A stretch of 64,000 nt of DNA from Macrostomum hystrix (taxonomy: Eukaryota > Platyhelminthes > Macrostomidae): assembly GCA_950097015.1 (NCBI GenBank), contig CATNEN010000032.1, positions 558,001 to 622,000 on the forward strand. The letters are read 5' to 3'. This document shows, in pieces, positions 1 through 10,667 of the stretch. A program made the translations under genes and the position numbers. The first letter of the stretch is position 1, and each line of letters begins with the position of its first letter. The notes under the pieces are model-generated. The model was given only the letters and a program-made list of their open reading frames with translations, did no database searches and was not told the DNA's origin.

Positions 1-270
1 GGGGTACACTAGTTGTTAGAAAGGGGTTCAAGTTTCAGTATTTATATGCAAGACCATCTCACAATGAACACAACAGTCACACAACAGTTTGAGGTCTCTA
101 TTTGATTAGTTTTGTTAAACTTCTAGGAGCTGTTACTGATAAACTCGAATCTGGGTTTTCAACTAGTAAAGTTGTTCATTCATGCACAACCTCTTATTGC
201 TAGCAACACTTACAAGCCTATTTGAAAATCTATGCTGATGAATTGTACAACAGATTAATTGTTAAATTAT

Positions 271-275
271 TGCAG
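271..275 (+). other. 3' splice acceptor 27 nt before the BTF3 start
   Basis: TTGCAG ends at 275, 27 nt upstream of the BTF3 ATG. It is either the end of a 5'UTR intron or a spliced-leader trans-splice site. The same arrangement recurs before SNRPF, RPL7 and the zinc-finger gene. Confidence 0.55.
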
Positions 276-302
276 CTCACAACCAGGTTATTGTTGCAAC
301 CA

Positions 303-1121
303 ATGGACCGGCAAGCCAAGATTGAGAAGCTAAAAGCTCAAGTAGACTCAGTTAGAATTGGCGGCAAAGGTTCCGCCAGGCGCAAGAGGAAGGTCATCCA
401 CAAGAACACTGGCACTGACGATCGCAAGGTAGCATCGACGCTGAAGAAGCTGGCCGTTAGCTCTATTCCCGGCATCGAGGAGGTGAACATGTTTCGTGAC
501 AATGGCGAAGTGATTCACTTCAACAATCCGAAGGTGCAGGCCTCCCTGCAGGCCAACACTTTTGCCATCACTGGCCAGTCTGAGGTCAAGGGCCTGGCTG
601 AGTTGTTGCCGACCATTTGGAACCAGCTCGGGCCGCAGAATTTCGCCAATCTCAAGACACTGGCTTCGAAGCTAGGTAAAACTTTAAATTTCTAATTGGA
701 AATTAGTTCTGTCAGATTGGGACTCAGTGCTGTCAGATTGGGACTGAGTTCTGTCAGATTGAGACTGAGTTCTTTCAGATTGGGACTGAGTTCTGTCAGA
801 TTGGGACTGATTTCTGTCAGATTGGGACTGATTTCTGTCAGATTGGGACTGAGTTCTGTCAGATTGGGACACTTTAGGCTTACTTGTATGGATGCATTTT
901 GCGCGCCTAGTCTTTGTCGCCATTGTTTTTTGGGTGGATAAACTACAAACTATAATTATTACTTACTAAGTCTAACACTTGCTGTTTCTTCAGGCGCCAG
1001 CGCCCCGAAGGCCGTCGGCGAAGCTGCCGACGACAAAGAAGCTACGACGGGCGCCGCCGATCAGGACGAAGTGCCGGAGCTGGTTGGCAACTTCGACGAC
1101 GCGTCAGCCAAAGCCGAGTGA
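303..1121 (+). CDS. BTF3: Transcription factor BTF3 / nascent polypeptide-associated complex subunit beta
   Basis: Exons 303-675 and 994-1121 join in frame to 166 codons plus stop. The product is the beta subunit of the nascent polypeptide-associated complex, which with alpha-NAC contacts nascent chains at the ribosome exit. Seen: an N-terminal basic ribosome-binding stretch ([18 protein letters not shown]), the NAC domain with GIEEVNMF and [20 protein letters not shown], and the acidic C-terminal signature [10 protein letters not shown] encoded by exon 2. The length is close to the usual 160 or so residues. The intron (676-993) starts GTAAAA, ends TTCTTCAG and contains a 21-bp minisatellite. 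The ATG at 303 was chosen because homology begins there and a TTGCAG acceptor ends at 275, so the open frame upstream of it is probably not in the mature mRNA. I see no canonical AATAAA after the stop on this strand. Confidence 0.96.
707..870 (+). repeat. 21-bp minisatellite in the BTF3 intron (about 8 copies)
   Basis: Direct repeats of a 21-bp unit with core CTGTCAGATTGGGACTGA, starting 31 bp inside the donor site. Copies differ by single substitutions. It is entirely intronic; open frames across it on both strands are by-products of the repeat. Confidence 0.95.
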
Positions 1122-1181
1122 AAAAATGTCCCGCTCTAAATAGCAACTTAAAAGGGACACATAAGCCTTGATGGTAATAAG

Positions 1182-1187
1182 TTTATT
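1182..1187 (-). terminator. Possible polyadenylation signal of a convergent - strand gene
   Basis: AATAAA on the - strand, about 140 bp past the stop codon of the candidate terminal exon at 1324-1512. If real, the BTF3 and - strand 3' ends converge within about 60 bp. Confidence 0.35.
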
Positions 1188-1323
1188 TGATAGACACAAT
1201 TTTACTTAGTGTGCATATTGAAAGCTTTTTCTACCATTAAAACGCGTTAAACTTTTGGCGCTTTAGCTGCTGTGCCGCTGGTAATAGCCGAGTTTCGGAC
1301 CGATTGAAAATTGAAAGTGGTGA

Positions 1324-1512
1324 CTAGTACGTGTCTTGCTCTGCCGCTGCATAGTTTCGGAGACAGGTGCAAGAAAGCTTAGGAAGTGTGTCCTGCAGGG
1401 TGGAGTTTGTGCTTAAGCCAATGAGACCGTCAGTAGCTAGTAGTTCAGCTTTTGCCATTCGCTCTTCCTCGTTTTCATCTCCAACATTGCGCGCCAACAG
1501 GCCGCCATTTGA
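1324..1512 (-). CDS. Candidate terminal exon of an unidentified - strand gene
   Basis: An open frame of 62 codons ends in TAG-type stop at 1324. It follows a possible acceptor (ATCAACAG) and has an ordinary protein-like composition (NEEERMAKAELL then LSTNSTLQDTLPKLSC), unlike the AT-rich DNA further upstream on this strand. A - strand AATAAA follows at 1187-1182. I do not recognise the family. A fragment resembling a fibronectin type III strand lies about 240 bp upstream (1752-1860), but I cannot show that the two are spliced together. It could also be a chance frame. Confidence 0.35.
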   Translation of the reverse strand, partial: SNGGLLARNVGDENEEERMAKAELLATDGLIGLSTNSTLQDTLPKLSCTCLRNYAAAEQDTY

Positions 1513-1751
1513 CTGTTGATTGTGTCTTTTGTGTTTTGTACCACCGTGTTTTTGCCGGTCGATTGTAATAAAAAGCAGGTGAAAAAAAATGAAAAAAAAG
1601 AATAACTTTTTGGAAATAGAATCTGTTATTGGCTTTTTTGCGATTTCGTCTTTTTCGATATATTTAAATACGCTTAATTTGCAAGGCAATTACGAGTACA
1701 ATATGTTTGAACAGATGTTGATGAATCGAAATATTACGAGCGTATTTAGGG

Positions 1752-1860
1752 CTAAGAAGTGCTGCCTCGTTGTAAAGGCCAGGCCAAAGTAATAGAGTTA
1801 GTTGAGATGTCTCGGAGCCCCTGCACGGTTGATGAATCTGGTGCTGGCGATACTAGTGCT
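1752..1860 (-). other. Fibronectin type III-like fragment
   Basis: The - strand reads SPAPDSSTVQGL followed by ISTNSITLAW, the pattern of the first strands of an FN3 domain (proline-rich start, Leu, then Ser-Ile-x-Leu-x-Trp). It ends at an in-frame stop at 1752. No clear donor follows. It may be an exon edge of the - strand gene ending at 1324, a relic, or coincidence. Confidence 0.25.
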
Positions 1861-3196
1861 TTAATTCAATACGTAATTTCTTACACGTTTGCACACATTC
1901 CAAAAGTTTCAATTAATATATAGCAAAAATCCGCATTCAGCTAGTGCATAAAATGAAAAAAAAATTTCTCTGCGACAACTAGTCAACTGATAAATTGCGA
2001 AAAAAGTATTGATATAGACACACGGAACGTCATATTTTTGCTGAACTTTTACTTTGATTGCGGTAAACTGATACCGACCAGTATTGAATTTTTTGGTATG
2101 CCTTGATACTTGGCTCGGGAATTCTCCTCGACTACTGTATTAAAAATGTTAAAGTGAAAAAATAGTGTAGTCAGGGACTACTAAATACTAAAGGGAGTAT
2201 TTAATAGTCCCCGAGTATAGTAATAAAGATGTGCAAAGACTATCGTGGCAGGTATTTTAAGTGTTCCGTTTTTAAGCGTTTAAAATATAATGGTGTGCTT
2301 TTAAATGTTTTAAATCCCAATGAAATTCTTTAACCGTTTACTCAGAACAGTGCAAAAAGTCATAGATCAGTATATCATGGCTTTTTTATTTGGACTGTTT
2401 AATAAATCATACATGAACACGGTAGTTTTGTTTTACTTTGAATTTGCAATTTGCATTGACAAATGCGGTTCAAAACTCAAATACACTTACGGTGATGTTT
2501 CTTCAATTTCTCTCAAGATTACTGAACTGGACATCATTGGAAACTTTTTCATGTACTGTATTTTTCCACGGAGAAGTAAGCGAAACCTAGAGGATTTTTT
2601 CAGCTTCCTTTTTATCGAAGTCTTAATTACTTTTAACTATGTACCAGCTAAATATAAAGCATCTTAAAACACCATTTATATCTAATTTCGTTGAGTAATA
2701 TGTCTAGATCGACTCTGCAATATGTTTAAATTTACCTAATAAATAATTTAGGACGTCATACATAGTTGCTTGTGCTTCCAATTCTATGCGGTTTATATAT
2801 AATTTTATATATAGTGTTGTTAATCTTTTTATTTATCCAATTCATCATATACATTATGCATTATACATTATACATTATATACATTATTCATTGATTTTTT
2901 AAGCTACTAAGAAGTGGAAGTTGATAAATATTTGTCTGATACTTTAATCCGTTCTGAATATTTACAGCCCTAAATGTTCATTTCAAAAGCTTTAAATTAT
3001 TAACTAATTCTGACATTTTCAATATTTGCTTTGACTTACCTTTTGGTTAGGCCTATATAAAGTATGTATTAAATAATATTCATTTTACCTATTTTGAAAA
3101 ATTATAGTGTCCTAATACTTGAAAACCTTTTTGGTACTTACTTCATAAATTTGACTGTATAACTAGCTAGGCCTACCTTGTATTTACAGTAGGGTG
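1861..3196. other. AT-rich intergenic stretch
   Basis: No gene recognised. It contains the hairpin at 2174-2211 and a run of CATTATACATTATA-like microsatellite near 2850-2890. Short frames here look like chance. Confidence 0.6.
2174..2211. repeat. Inverted repeat / hairpin
   Basis: Two 16-nt arms (2174-2189 and 2196-2211) are complementary with a single G/A mismatch, around a 6-nt AAAGGG loop. It is isolated, with no T-run or gene nearby, so its role is unknown. Confidence 0.7.
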
Positions 3197-3257
3197 CCAG
3201 GCTTTGCGGCGACATGAAAAATGGTGACTTCCGCGACAAGCAATGTTAAATTCGGCG
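3197..3257 (+). repeat. Left terminal inverted repeat of the MULE-like element
   Basis: 61 bp, inverted match to 4674-4734 with about 90 percent identity. Confidence 0.85.
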
Positions 3258-3573
3258 ACAAGTACGTTTTGTCAATGATGCTTATTGTGTCGAAACAACT
3301 GTGTGTTTCCAAGAGCGTTCTAACTCAATCCAAGTCAAAGTCAATGCAATTGTCATTAAAAACTGTAGACCCAAAAGCCGCGCGAATGACGCAATGCCCT
3401 CACCCACCCCCGACCGCGAAACCAGAGAAGTGAAGGAGACTGAAGCTACCTGACAGTAGCATGAAAATTATGGTGTACTATGGCGCCATAGCCCATCGTC
3501 CACCCCACACACCCGCTGAGTATAAGTTATATATTTCAAAAAGCGCTGACACTTTTAGTCAACTGTAGTTGTC

Positions 3574-4578
3574 ATGGAAGTATGCACATTGTGCAGGTTT
3601 AGAGTCCGAGAGCGTCAACAGGGAGTCCTGTGTGATGGATGCAACTTTTGGCATCACCGAACTTGCTTGACTGGAAATGCAGCCATTTCTCTGGCGCAGT
3701 ATAAGCGTATGAAAATGCAGAAGTCGTTTCAATAGAAATGTCCCAGCTGTGAGACAACCGATCTCGATGACATTTCTATGAGTGAAACCAGTGCCCCAGC
3801 TGGCACAGCAGACGAAGGCAGAACAGCAGCCGACACCAGCACAGTTGACATTACAGCAGGCGGTACAGACGGCACCGAGCTGCCGGCTGCCGCAGAGCTG
3901 CCGACCGCCGCAGAGCAGCCGACCGCCATAGAGCTGCCGACCGCCCCAGAGCTACAGACTGCCACAGAGCTGCTGACCGCCGCAGAGCTGCCGACTGGTG
4001 AGGAGCTGCCAATACATGTAGCTGCAGTGCACATTTTTGAACTTGGGGTACCGGAATTTGCTTTAGTGCCCAGTGGTTCGAACCGGAAAAAAGACCTGCT
4101 AATTGTCGACAGGGAGCACTCCTTCGTTATTTCCCGTAAACGAGGAGATTCTATTTACTGGCGGTGCACAAAACGTAATGCTCTCACTAAATGTCCTGCA
4201 AGTGTTGTGCAACATGGAGACAAGTGCAGAAAAGGCAAAGGCCACGTCGGGCATCTGCCACTCCATGGAGTTGCAGCCCGTGCACTTCTACGGCAGCGTG
4301 TACTCCACAGAGCCCACACAGAGCTGTTTACATCAGCTGCTCAAATCGCTCGAAATGAGTGCCTGGCGTCCAAGTCATTATTCGAGGTGAGAAGAACGTG
4401 CAATTTGTTACATCGGCAATGGGCTATAATGTACAGTACTACCCGCGATGTAATAGTCTTGACAACAGGCTATAGGATTCTTTTGAAGTACGTCACAGGA
4501 TGGCTTGTCAGAGCACACGTGTTTGTTACATTTAACAAAAAGGGAAAGTATTTCGTAGGCTGTAGGCGGTTACGGTAG
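3574..4578 (+). pseudogene. Transposon-encoded PHD finger + FLYWCH finger protein, interrupted by one stop
   Basis: From the ATG at 3574 the frame encodes a complete PHD-like zinc-ligand set: C4, C7, C20, C23, H28, C31 and then C56, C59. An in-frame TAG (3733-3735) sits two codons before C56, where a Trp codon would be one substitution away. After the stop the same frame stays open to 4578. It has a degenerate ELPTA spacer repeat, then a FLYWCH-type finger (about 64 residues) with the hallmark IYWRC, a second Cys nine residues on, and a His-containing end. A helical stretch with FTSAAQIARNE follows, of the kind found between FLYWCH and transposase domains in MULEs. The catalytic DDE region is absent. 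Translation could also start after the stop, at 3778, without the PHD finger. Confidence 0.7.
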
Positions 4579-4673
4579 GATGTAGACGCATTGGTTTTGT
4601 TAGTAAGAATATAATAAAAAGACTAAATAAATAGCCATAGAAAGTGATTTGTGAAAGTGAAAGAGAAACTTTT

Positions 4674-4734
4674 CGCCGAATTTAACATTGCTTGTCGCCA
4701 AAGTCACTATTTTCCATGTCGCCGAAATGCCTGG
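4674..4734 (-). repeat. Right terminal inverted repeat of the MULE-like element
   Basis: 61 bp, inverted match to 3197-3257. The outer end is GCCTGG. Confidence 0.85.
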
Positions 4735-6030
4735 AATTCTATATTTTTATTCTATACTTTTATATATTTATATTTATATCCTCATAATTTGCCCATTTGA
4801 AACTTTATATTTTATATTTCTATTATCTAAATAGGAAAGATTACTTAAAATTTATATATTTCTGATTTTTTCTAAATAAAGTGTAGTATATAATACTTTA
4901 TTATATTTCTTAATTGTGACTGTCTTATATATTAAAACTACAGACAAATTATAAACATTTAATATAATTATGACAACAATTATATAATATAATAGCAAAA
5001 CATAAGTGTAAAATAATATCTTCTTTAAAAAAAAATTGTGCTATAGATATATAACAATGACAAAATGTCAAAAAGTAGCCCAATATATTAGTCAAAGTAA
5101 TTTACATTTGTAATGTAACCATTCATGTGCAACACCCAGCCAAACCAAAGCAATGTAAGTCACAAAACCAATTGACCAAGTGCAAAAAAATCAAAGGGGG
5201 TGCCAAGGGACAAAAAAGGAAGGTGTGAAGAAAAGGAAAAAGAGGGAGAGAAAAAGAGAGCAAATGAGAGCAAACTAAGTCGTAAATAGAGTAAAAACTA
5301 AGTTGCACGGCCGGCTAAGATTTAAGAGGTTGCGCATGTATGAATGTAACTACAAATGTACAATACACTATTTTTTATAAATAGTTTGTTATTTTTTACA
5401 TTAGGTCTAATTTTTCTTAGGCTTCTAAGTACTAAGCTAGCTAGCTAATCCCCTAAAATAATTTTGTTTGGCATATTATTTTTATCACACATGAATTTCA
5501 GTATAAGATCACCTAGTCATTTTGCTTAGTTACTCTTATGGGTATATCATTAATGACTTAAACTATCACATGATAGCCATATTTTCTATTAGCAACCTAT
5601 GTTATTGTTACAACTAGAAATAGCTATAAGGGGATCATAGTTATCATTTATAACAAATGAAGATCTTGATATATATTGTTGTAAAGGTCTATAGACTGGT
5701 TGAATTTAGATTGTGTTATATTATACAAATAGATATAATTCTTAGAGATTTAGTATAGGAAGAAAAATAACATGGACCAATATTTCATAAACCTATAATG
5801 CTATAAACCACTTAAGCCTATATTCTGGTTTGTCTATTTTAGGCCAATTTGAGTATACATTTAAAGTACATTTGTCCAAGAAGGTTGGCATATACAAGCA
5901 TTTAATTGCATGTTCTATTTATGTTGTCTGTGCATAAAATGGAATTGTTTTAACAAATATTTTAATCCTTTTGAGTAAGTTTGAAAGCACAGTACATGTT
6001 TGATTTCTGTTTCAACATATAACGTTTTCA
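4735..6030. other. AT-rich intergenic region upstream of SNRPF
   Basis: No gene or repeat array recognised. It contains an A/G-rich purine patch at 5210-5270. It presumably includes the SNRPF promoter, but I see no defined core element. Confidence 0.5.
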
Positions 6031-6031
6031 T

Positions 6032-6038
6032 TTTTCAG
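6032..6038 (+). other. 3' splice acceptor 14 nt before the SNRPF start
   Basis: TTTTCAG preceded by a pyrimidine tract, with 14 nt between it and the ATG at 6053. It could be a trans-splice site or a 5'UTR intron end. Confidence 0.65.
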
Positions 6039-6052
6039 CTATCTGAGAAGCA

Positions 6053-6313
6053 ATGTCTGCAGGTGTGACAACAATAAACCCCAAGCCATTCCTGAATGGC
6101 CTGACTGGCAAAGCTGTAGTTGTGAAACTAAAGTGGGGCATGGAGTACAAAGGCTTTCTTGTCTCTGTGGACTCCTACATGAACCTGCAGCTGGCCAACA
6201 CTGAAGAATTCATTGACGGCTGCCAGACGGGCCACCTTGGCGAGATGCTGATCCGGTGCAACAATGTACTCTATATAAGAGCCGCAGATGACGAAGAGAT
6301 GAGTGCAGATTAG
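6053..6313 (+). CDS. SNRPF: Small nuclear ribonucleoprotein Sm F
   Basis: An 86-codon uninterrupted frame. The product is a core subunit of the heptameric Sm ring that assembles on the U1, U2, U4 and U5 snRNAs. Seen: an N-terminal [12 protein letters not shown], then Sm motif 1 with [20 protein letters not shown]-type residues including the conserved Asp and Asn, and Sm motif 2 at [11 protein letters not shown], followed by an acidic tail. The length equals the usual 86 residues of the family, and there is no internal intron. RPL7 follows in the same direction with 563 bp between the reading frames. The two are separated by an AATAAA, so an operon is possible but not indicated. Confidence 0.97.
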   Translation: MSAGVTTINPKPFLNGLTGKAVVVKLKWGMEYKGFLVSVDSYMNLQLANTEEFIDGCQTGHLGEMLIRCNNVLYIRAADDEEMSAD

Positions 6314-6574
6314 ATGGCGAACTTTAATTTTTTTGTTTTAGGTGGCTGTAGGCTTTGCCTGCTCTCCTCATGCTGGATAGTGAGGCCGCATTTTTTGCAG
6401 CTTATAATCCTACCATTCAGTGAGATATGAACGCAATGCTCGATATGCCTATTCTTAATTATCAAATTATTAATAAGAACTTGCTTATTCGTCTTGTCTT
6501 GCGTGAAAAACTGTAACAAGTTACTAATAAATTGCTTAAGCATCTTAGTTGTTTTGTAATTTGTATATCTACTA

Positions 6575-6580
6575 AATAAA
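6575..6580 (+). terminator. Polyadenylation signal of SNRPF
   Basis: AATAAA about 260 bp after the SNRPF stop codon and about 285 bp before the acceptor in front of RPL7. Confidence 0.6.
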
Positions 6581-6859
6581 AGTCCATGCTCCTTGATCCA
6601 GCGTTTTGTGTAACTTATTCACCGTTTTAATATAAATACTTGCTGTTGGTTTTATTTTTTTAATGCTCCTATGTAGGACTGAATGTTAACCCTGGCATAT
6701 CGTCTGATGGTTAGTACTCGTATTAGATTATTAAAATACTTAACTTCTGTATAAAAAGCCTATGCTCACCTTCAGATCCTTTTGGGTTTCTGAATTCCTG
6801 CTTTTACATTGCTTTGGCGAAATTGTTGTAGATATTTAAAACAAATTGTAGCTCTCACT

Positions 6860-6866
6860 GTTGCAG
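6860..6866 (+). other. 3' splice acceptor 10 nt before the RPL7 start
   Basis: CTGTTGCAG ends at 6866 after a pyrimidine-rich stretch (CTCTCACTG), leaving only 10 nt of leader before the ATG. Confidence 0.65.
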
Positions 6867-6876
6867 CTGTAAAGCC

Positions 6877-7890
6877 ATGCCAGCGAAGGCTCCCGCCACC
6901 AAGAAAAAGGCAGATCCCGCGGCCCCGAAGGCCACCAAGGCCAAGCGCGTGCCGGCCGTGCCGGAGTCGGCCCTGAAGGGTAAGAAGGCTGCGATTGAGG
7001 CGCGCGCCAAGCGTCTAAGGCTGACTGTGCTGCGAAGGCGCAAGGACCGCGTAAAGCGCATGGAGGTGTTTAAGAAGGCCGAGAAATACCACCTGCAGTA
7101 CGAGAGCATGGCCAAGGCCGAGCTGCAGAAAGTCAGGCAGGCCAAGAAGCACAGCAACTTCTACGTGCCCGCCGAGGCTAAGGTGGCCTTCGTTGTCCGC
7201 ATCCGGGGCATCAACGGGCTACACCCGAAGCCGCGCAAGATTCTGCAGCTGTTCCGCCTGCGCCAGATTAACAACGGAATGTTCGTCAAGCTTAACAAGG
7301 CTACGGTAAGACTGGACTATTAAACAAATTTGACTAGGTAGGACTTAAGTATTAGAGTTAAATTAAATAGCTCTAATTTAATCAGTGATTAGTTTTGACA
7401 TCGCATGTCGAGCAGCAGCTATCTTGAAATGTAGCTCGATTCAAAGCTGCTCATTCTACTGCTAGTAGCATAATTTCAACTTTAATAGAAAGAAAGTATT
7501 CAACTGAAAGCTTTGCACCTTCACGCCCAGATTAACATGCTGCGCATTATCGAGCCCTACATCATGTGGGGCTACCCGGACCTGAAGTCCGTCCGGTCCC
7601 TGGTCTACAAGCGCGGCTTCGGTCGCGTCAATGGTCAGCGAATCCCACTGACGGATAACAAGATCGTGGAGAAGGCGCTCGGCCGCAAGGGTGTGACCTG
7701 CGTCGAGGACATTGTCCACCAGATCTACACCTGCGGTCCGCGCTTCAAGTCCGTCACTAACTTCCTGTGGGCTTTCAAGCTCAAATCGCCGCGCGGCGGC
7801 TTCCGCAAGAAGGCCAACCACTTTGTCGAGGGCGGCGACTTTGGCAACCGGGAGTTCTACATCAACCGCATGCTGCGCCGCATGGTCTAA
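6877..7890 (+). CDS. RPL7: 60S ribosomal protein L7 (uL30)
   Basis: Exons 6877-7305 and 7531-7890 join in phase 0 to 262 codons plus stop. The product is a large-subunit ribosomal protein with an N-terminal basic extension followed by the L30 fold. Seen: a Lys/Ala-rich start, then [20 protein letters not shown], the motif [18 protein letters not shown], and after the intron [31 protein letters not shown] and the C-terminal [20 protein letters not shown]. The length is slightly above the usual 245-250 because of the basic N-terminus. The intron (7306-7530, 225 bp) is GTAAGA to CGCCCAG. Coding bases are much more GC-rich than the flanks, as expected for a highly expressed gene. Confidence 0.97.
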
Positions 7891-7985
7891 GCGTGCTCAA
7901 CAATTGTGAGAACTAACTGCCTCCTGCTCCGGCCTTGTGAAATTTGTGAACTTTTCAATGCGCTTGGTATGGCCACGAGAGTACG

Positions 7986-7995
7986 AATAAATAAA
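7986..7995 (+). terminator. Polyadenylation signals of RPL7
   Basis: Two overlapping AATAAA hexamers, about 95 bp after the RPL7 stop. Confidence 0.7.
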
Positions 7996-7999
7996 AACA

Positions 8000-8755
8000 G
8001 AGACTCCTAGAACCCGAAAGGTTGCGACTGGTGACTAAAGCTTGGATTGAAAAAATGTTTTGCTGGCTTTTTCGGTTTTCTTTTTTTGGACGGTTCCTAA
8101 TGGCATATCAAAGTGCTCTACTATCAGCGCGTATCACCTGTCCTAGTAGTTTAAGCTACTTTTGATACATTTGGAGCCCTGCGTCCAGACACTCTCGTCA
8201 GTTTGGAAGGCCCCACGCCAAGTATTATAGCTCAGAGTGTGTCGATTCAAACTAATGACAGTCAGTGACGCAACCCCCGGTGTATACAAAGGCTCTTCAG
8301 TCCATGGACTGGTGAGGCTGCTATACAAACGCAATTTCAACAAGCTTAAGCCACATGTCAAATAGTCAATCGGGCGTCACTTTTATTGCGCCTATGCCAG
8401 TCAGAATTCGTTGCATGCTGAGATATGCGATACTTTAATGCGCTAAACTGTTGCTGTGTGCTGCAACAGCTTCCTCCCATCCTGGCTTGCCGATCGATTA
8501 ATGACACCTTTTTGTCCCTCTGCCTCTCCCCAGAGATTCCCCTTGGCTTTCGCGCCGGACTCGATTTAACTCGGCTGCTTGAGCAGCAATCGGGATCGGG
8601 TTATCGATCTAATGAGCGACACTAAACGAGTCCGGTGACCGGGTGGACCAGGATTGGGCTGCCCCACCCTGCAGAAAGCTGCAGTTTCATGTTTCTTGTT
8701 TTTAATCTTCCTAGGCTTGTAGACTCCGCGCTGCTTCATCTGACTAATAGAAGCA
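8000..8755. other. Intergenic stretch without a recognised gene
   Basis: Mixed-composition DNA. The only notable structure is a 14-bp perfect palindrome, CAGTCCATGGACTG, at 8298-8311. It recurs in the SINE at 24.8 kb within a shared 17-base string. Confidence 0.5.
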
Positions 8756-9050
8756 ACGAGTAGGATTGCAGAGCATGCCTTATAGTTACGAGTAGGATTG
8801 CAGCGCATGCCTCATAGCTACGAGTAGGATTGCAGCGCATGCCTCATAGCTACGAGCAGGATTGCAGCACATGCCTTATAGCTACGAGTAGGATTGCAGC
8901 GCATGCCTCATAGCTACGAGTAGGATTGCAGCGCATGCCTTATAGTTACGAGTAGGATTGCAGCGCATGCCTCATAGCTACGAGTAGGATTGCAGCGCAT
9001 GCCTTATAGCTACGAGTAGGATTGCAGCGCATGCCTTATAGTTACGAGTA
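8756..9050 (+). repeat. 32-bp tandem repeat, about 9 copies
   Basis: Unit core GAGTAGGATTGCAGCGCATG with a CTCATAGCTAC spacer; near-identical copies. Confidence 0.95.
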
Positions 9051-9547
9051 GCATTAGCAGTAGCTATGGGAGCTATCCCGCTAATGAATAGTGGCTACTG
9101 TAGCAGTTCTACCCAGCTGAGGACCACCAAATACCATTGACCGAATCCAGCCGGGGCAAAGCACTTTCTTCCGCTCGTACGAGGATTAGCTCAATCAGCC
9201 GCTAAAAGAAGATCAAGAATGGCTGATTTATTCGGTTGCAGTACGGACGCCAGGCCCGGTACCAAAGAGTCATAATGCGTTTACCTCGGCCTCATTACCG
9301 GCATCCACTATTTCTTCCTTCCTGTCCAGTTCCTTTCGCATTGAGCTCTGCTCGAATTCTTACTCGAAGAATTTGGCAGAAACTGGAAACTAACTTGTGG
9401 GCAGTAATTTGTTCGAGGACTTGATAACTCGCTGGTCTCCAGAGACGATGGAAACTGTCTTTCACTCGTATATTTCTTTGGAGTCCCTCAGTCAAGGTCC
9501 CTCAGTTAAGGTCAGACAAGTTCCTCGTTCCGTCTCATCTTATCATT

Positions 9548-10310
9548 GCTCATCCAATCCCAGCTATGCTCATCTAATCCCAGCTATGCTCATCCAATCC
9601 CATCTATGCTCATCCAATCCCAGCTATGCTCATCCAATCCCAGCTATGCTCATCCAATCCCAGCTATGCTCATCCAATCCCAGCTATGCTCATCTAATCC
9701 CAGCTATGCTCATCTAATCCCATCTATGCTCATCCAATCCCAGCCATGCTCATCCAATCCCAGCTATGTTCATCCAATCCCAGCTATGCTCATCCAATCC
9801 CAGCTATGTTCATCCAATCCCAGCTATGCTCATCCAATCCCAGCTATGTTCATCCAATCCCAGCTATGCTCATCCAATCCCAGATATGCTCATCCAATCC
9901 CAGCTATGCTCATCCAATCCCAGCTATGCTCATCCAATCCCAGCTATGCTCATCCAATCCCAGCTATGCTCATCCAATCCCAGATATGCTCATCCAATCC
10001 CAGCTATGCTCATCCAATCCCAGATATGCTCATCCAATCCCAGCTATGCTCATCCAATCCCAGATATGCTCATCCAATCCCAGCTATGCTCATCCAATCC
10101 CAGCTATGCTCATCCAATCCCAGCTATGCTCATCCAATCCCAGCTATGCTCATCCAATCCCAGCTATGCTCATCCAATCCCAGCTATGCTCATCCAATCC
10201 CAGCTATGCTCATCCAATCCCAGCTATGCTCATCCAATCCCAGCTATGCTCATCCAATCCCAGCTATGCTCATCCAATCCCAGCTATGCTCATCCAATCC
10301 CAGCTATGCT
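9548..10310 (+). repeat. 20-bp tandem repeat, about 38 copies
   Basis: Unit GCTCATCCAATCCCAGCTAT, in strict register. Variants are single substitutions (C/T at three sites, C/A in AGATAT). The open frames through it are repeat artefacts. Confidence 0.97.
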
Positions 10311-10667
10311 AATCCCTTCTGATCAATCCTTCCTTAATCCCAAATATCCATAACCCAGTTCTCGTCAGTCATTTCCTAAAAAAGGCTGTCTGGACATTTT
10401 CTAGTTCGTTGCTGTCTGGTCGGATCAACACGAGTTAAGTTGTTTGAGTCTGTAATAACATTTTATTACTTCGTCGGAGGTAATTTTGATATTATTGAGT
10501 AGCAAGAGTGCTCTCGGCGAGTACTCTGACAGGTTTAAGTCGGTTTCGGATGCACAGCGGTAATACTAAACAATCGGCACGAAAATAGACTCAGTTGAAT
10601 ATTCGGGCAATATATATATACGAGCAAAAAGCACTCGCAGCTAACTGTTCTGCTATATGCAAACCTT

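Larger units (their letters stand above)
3197..4734 (+). mobile_element. Decayed MULE-type DNA transposon with 61-bp terminal inverted repeats
   Basis: Left arm 3197-3257 and right arm 4674-4734 are inverted copies differing at about 6 of 61 positions. Both begin CCAGGC and end at a shared 25-bp identical block around CAAGCAATGTTAAATTCGGC. The 1.5-kb interior carries one broken gene with a PHD-like finger and a FLYWCH finger, a combination often met in invertebrate MULE (Mutator-like) elements. No transposase catalytic domain is visible, so this is an internally deleted or otherwise non-autonomous copy. No 8-10 bp target-site duplication is obvious, so the exact ends may lie a few bases away. 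Confidence 0.8.

Noticed and set aside
6053-7890. SNRPF-RPL7 operon
   Set aside because: Same direction, but an AATAAA and about 285 bp separate the first 3' end from the next acceptor, longer than usual for trans-spliced operons.
8756-10310. CRISPR-like array
   Set aside because: Pure head-to-tail tandem repeats without unique spacers, in a eukaryotic genome.
9397-10353. Cys/Ser/Asn repeat proteins near 9.5-10.3 kb
   Set aside because: 20-bp array artefact; three shifted frames give the same peptide.
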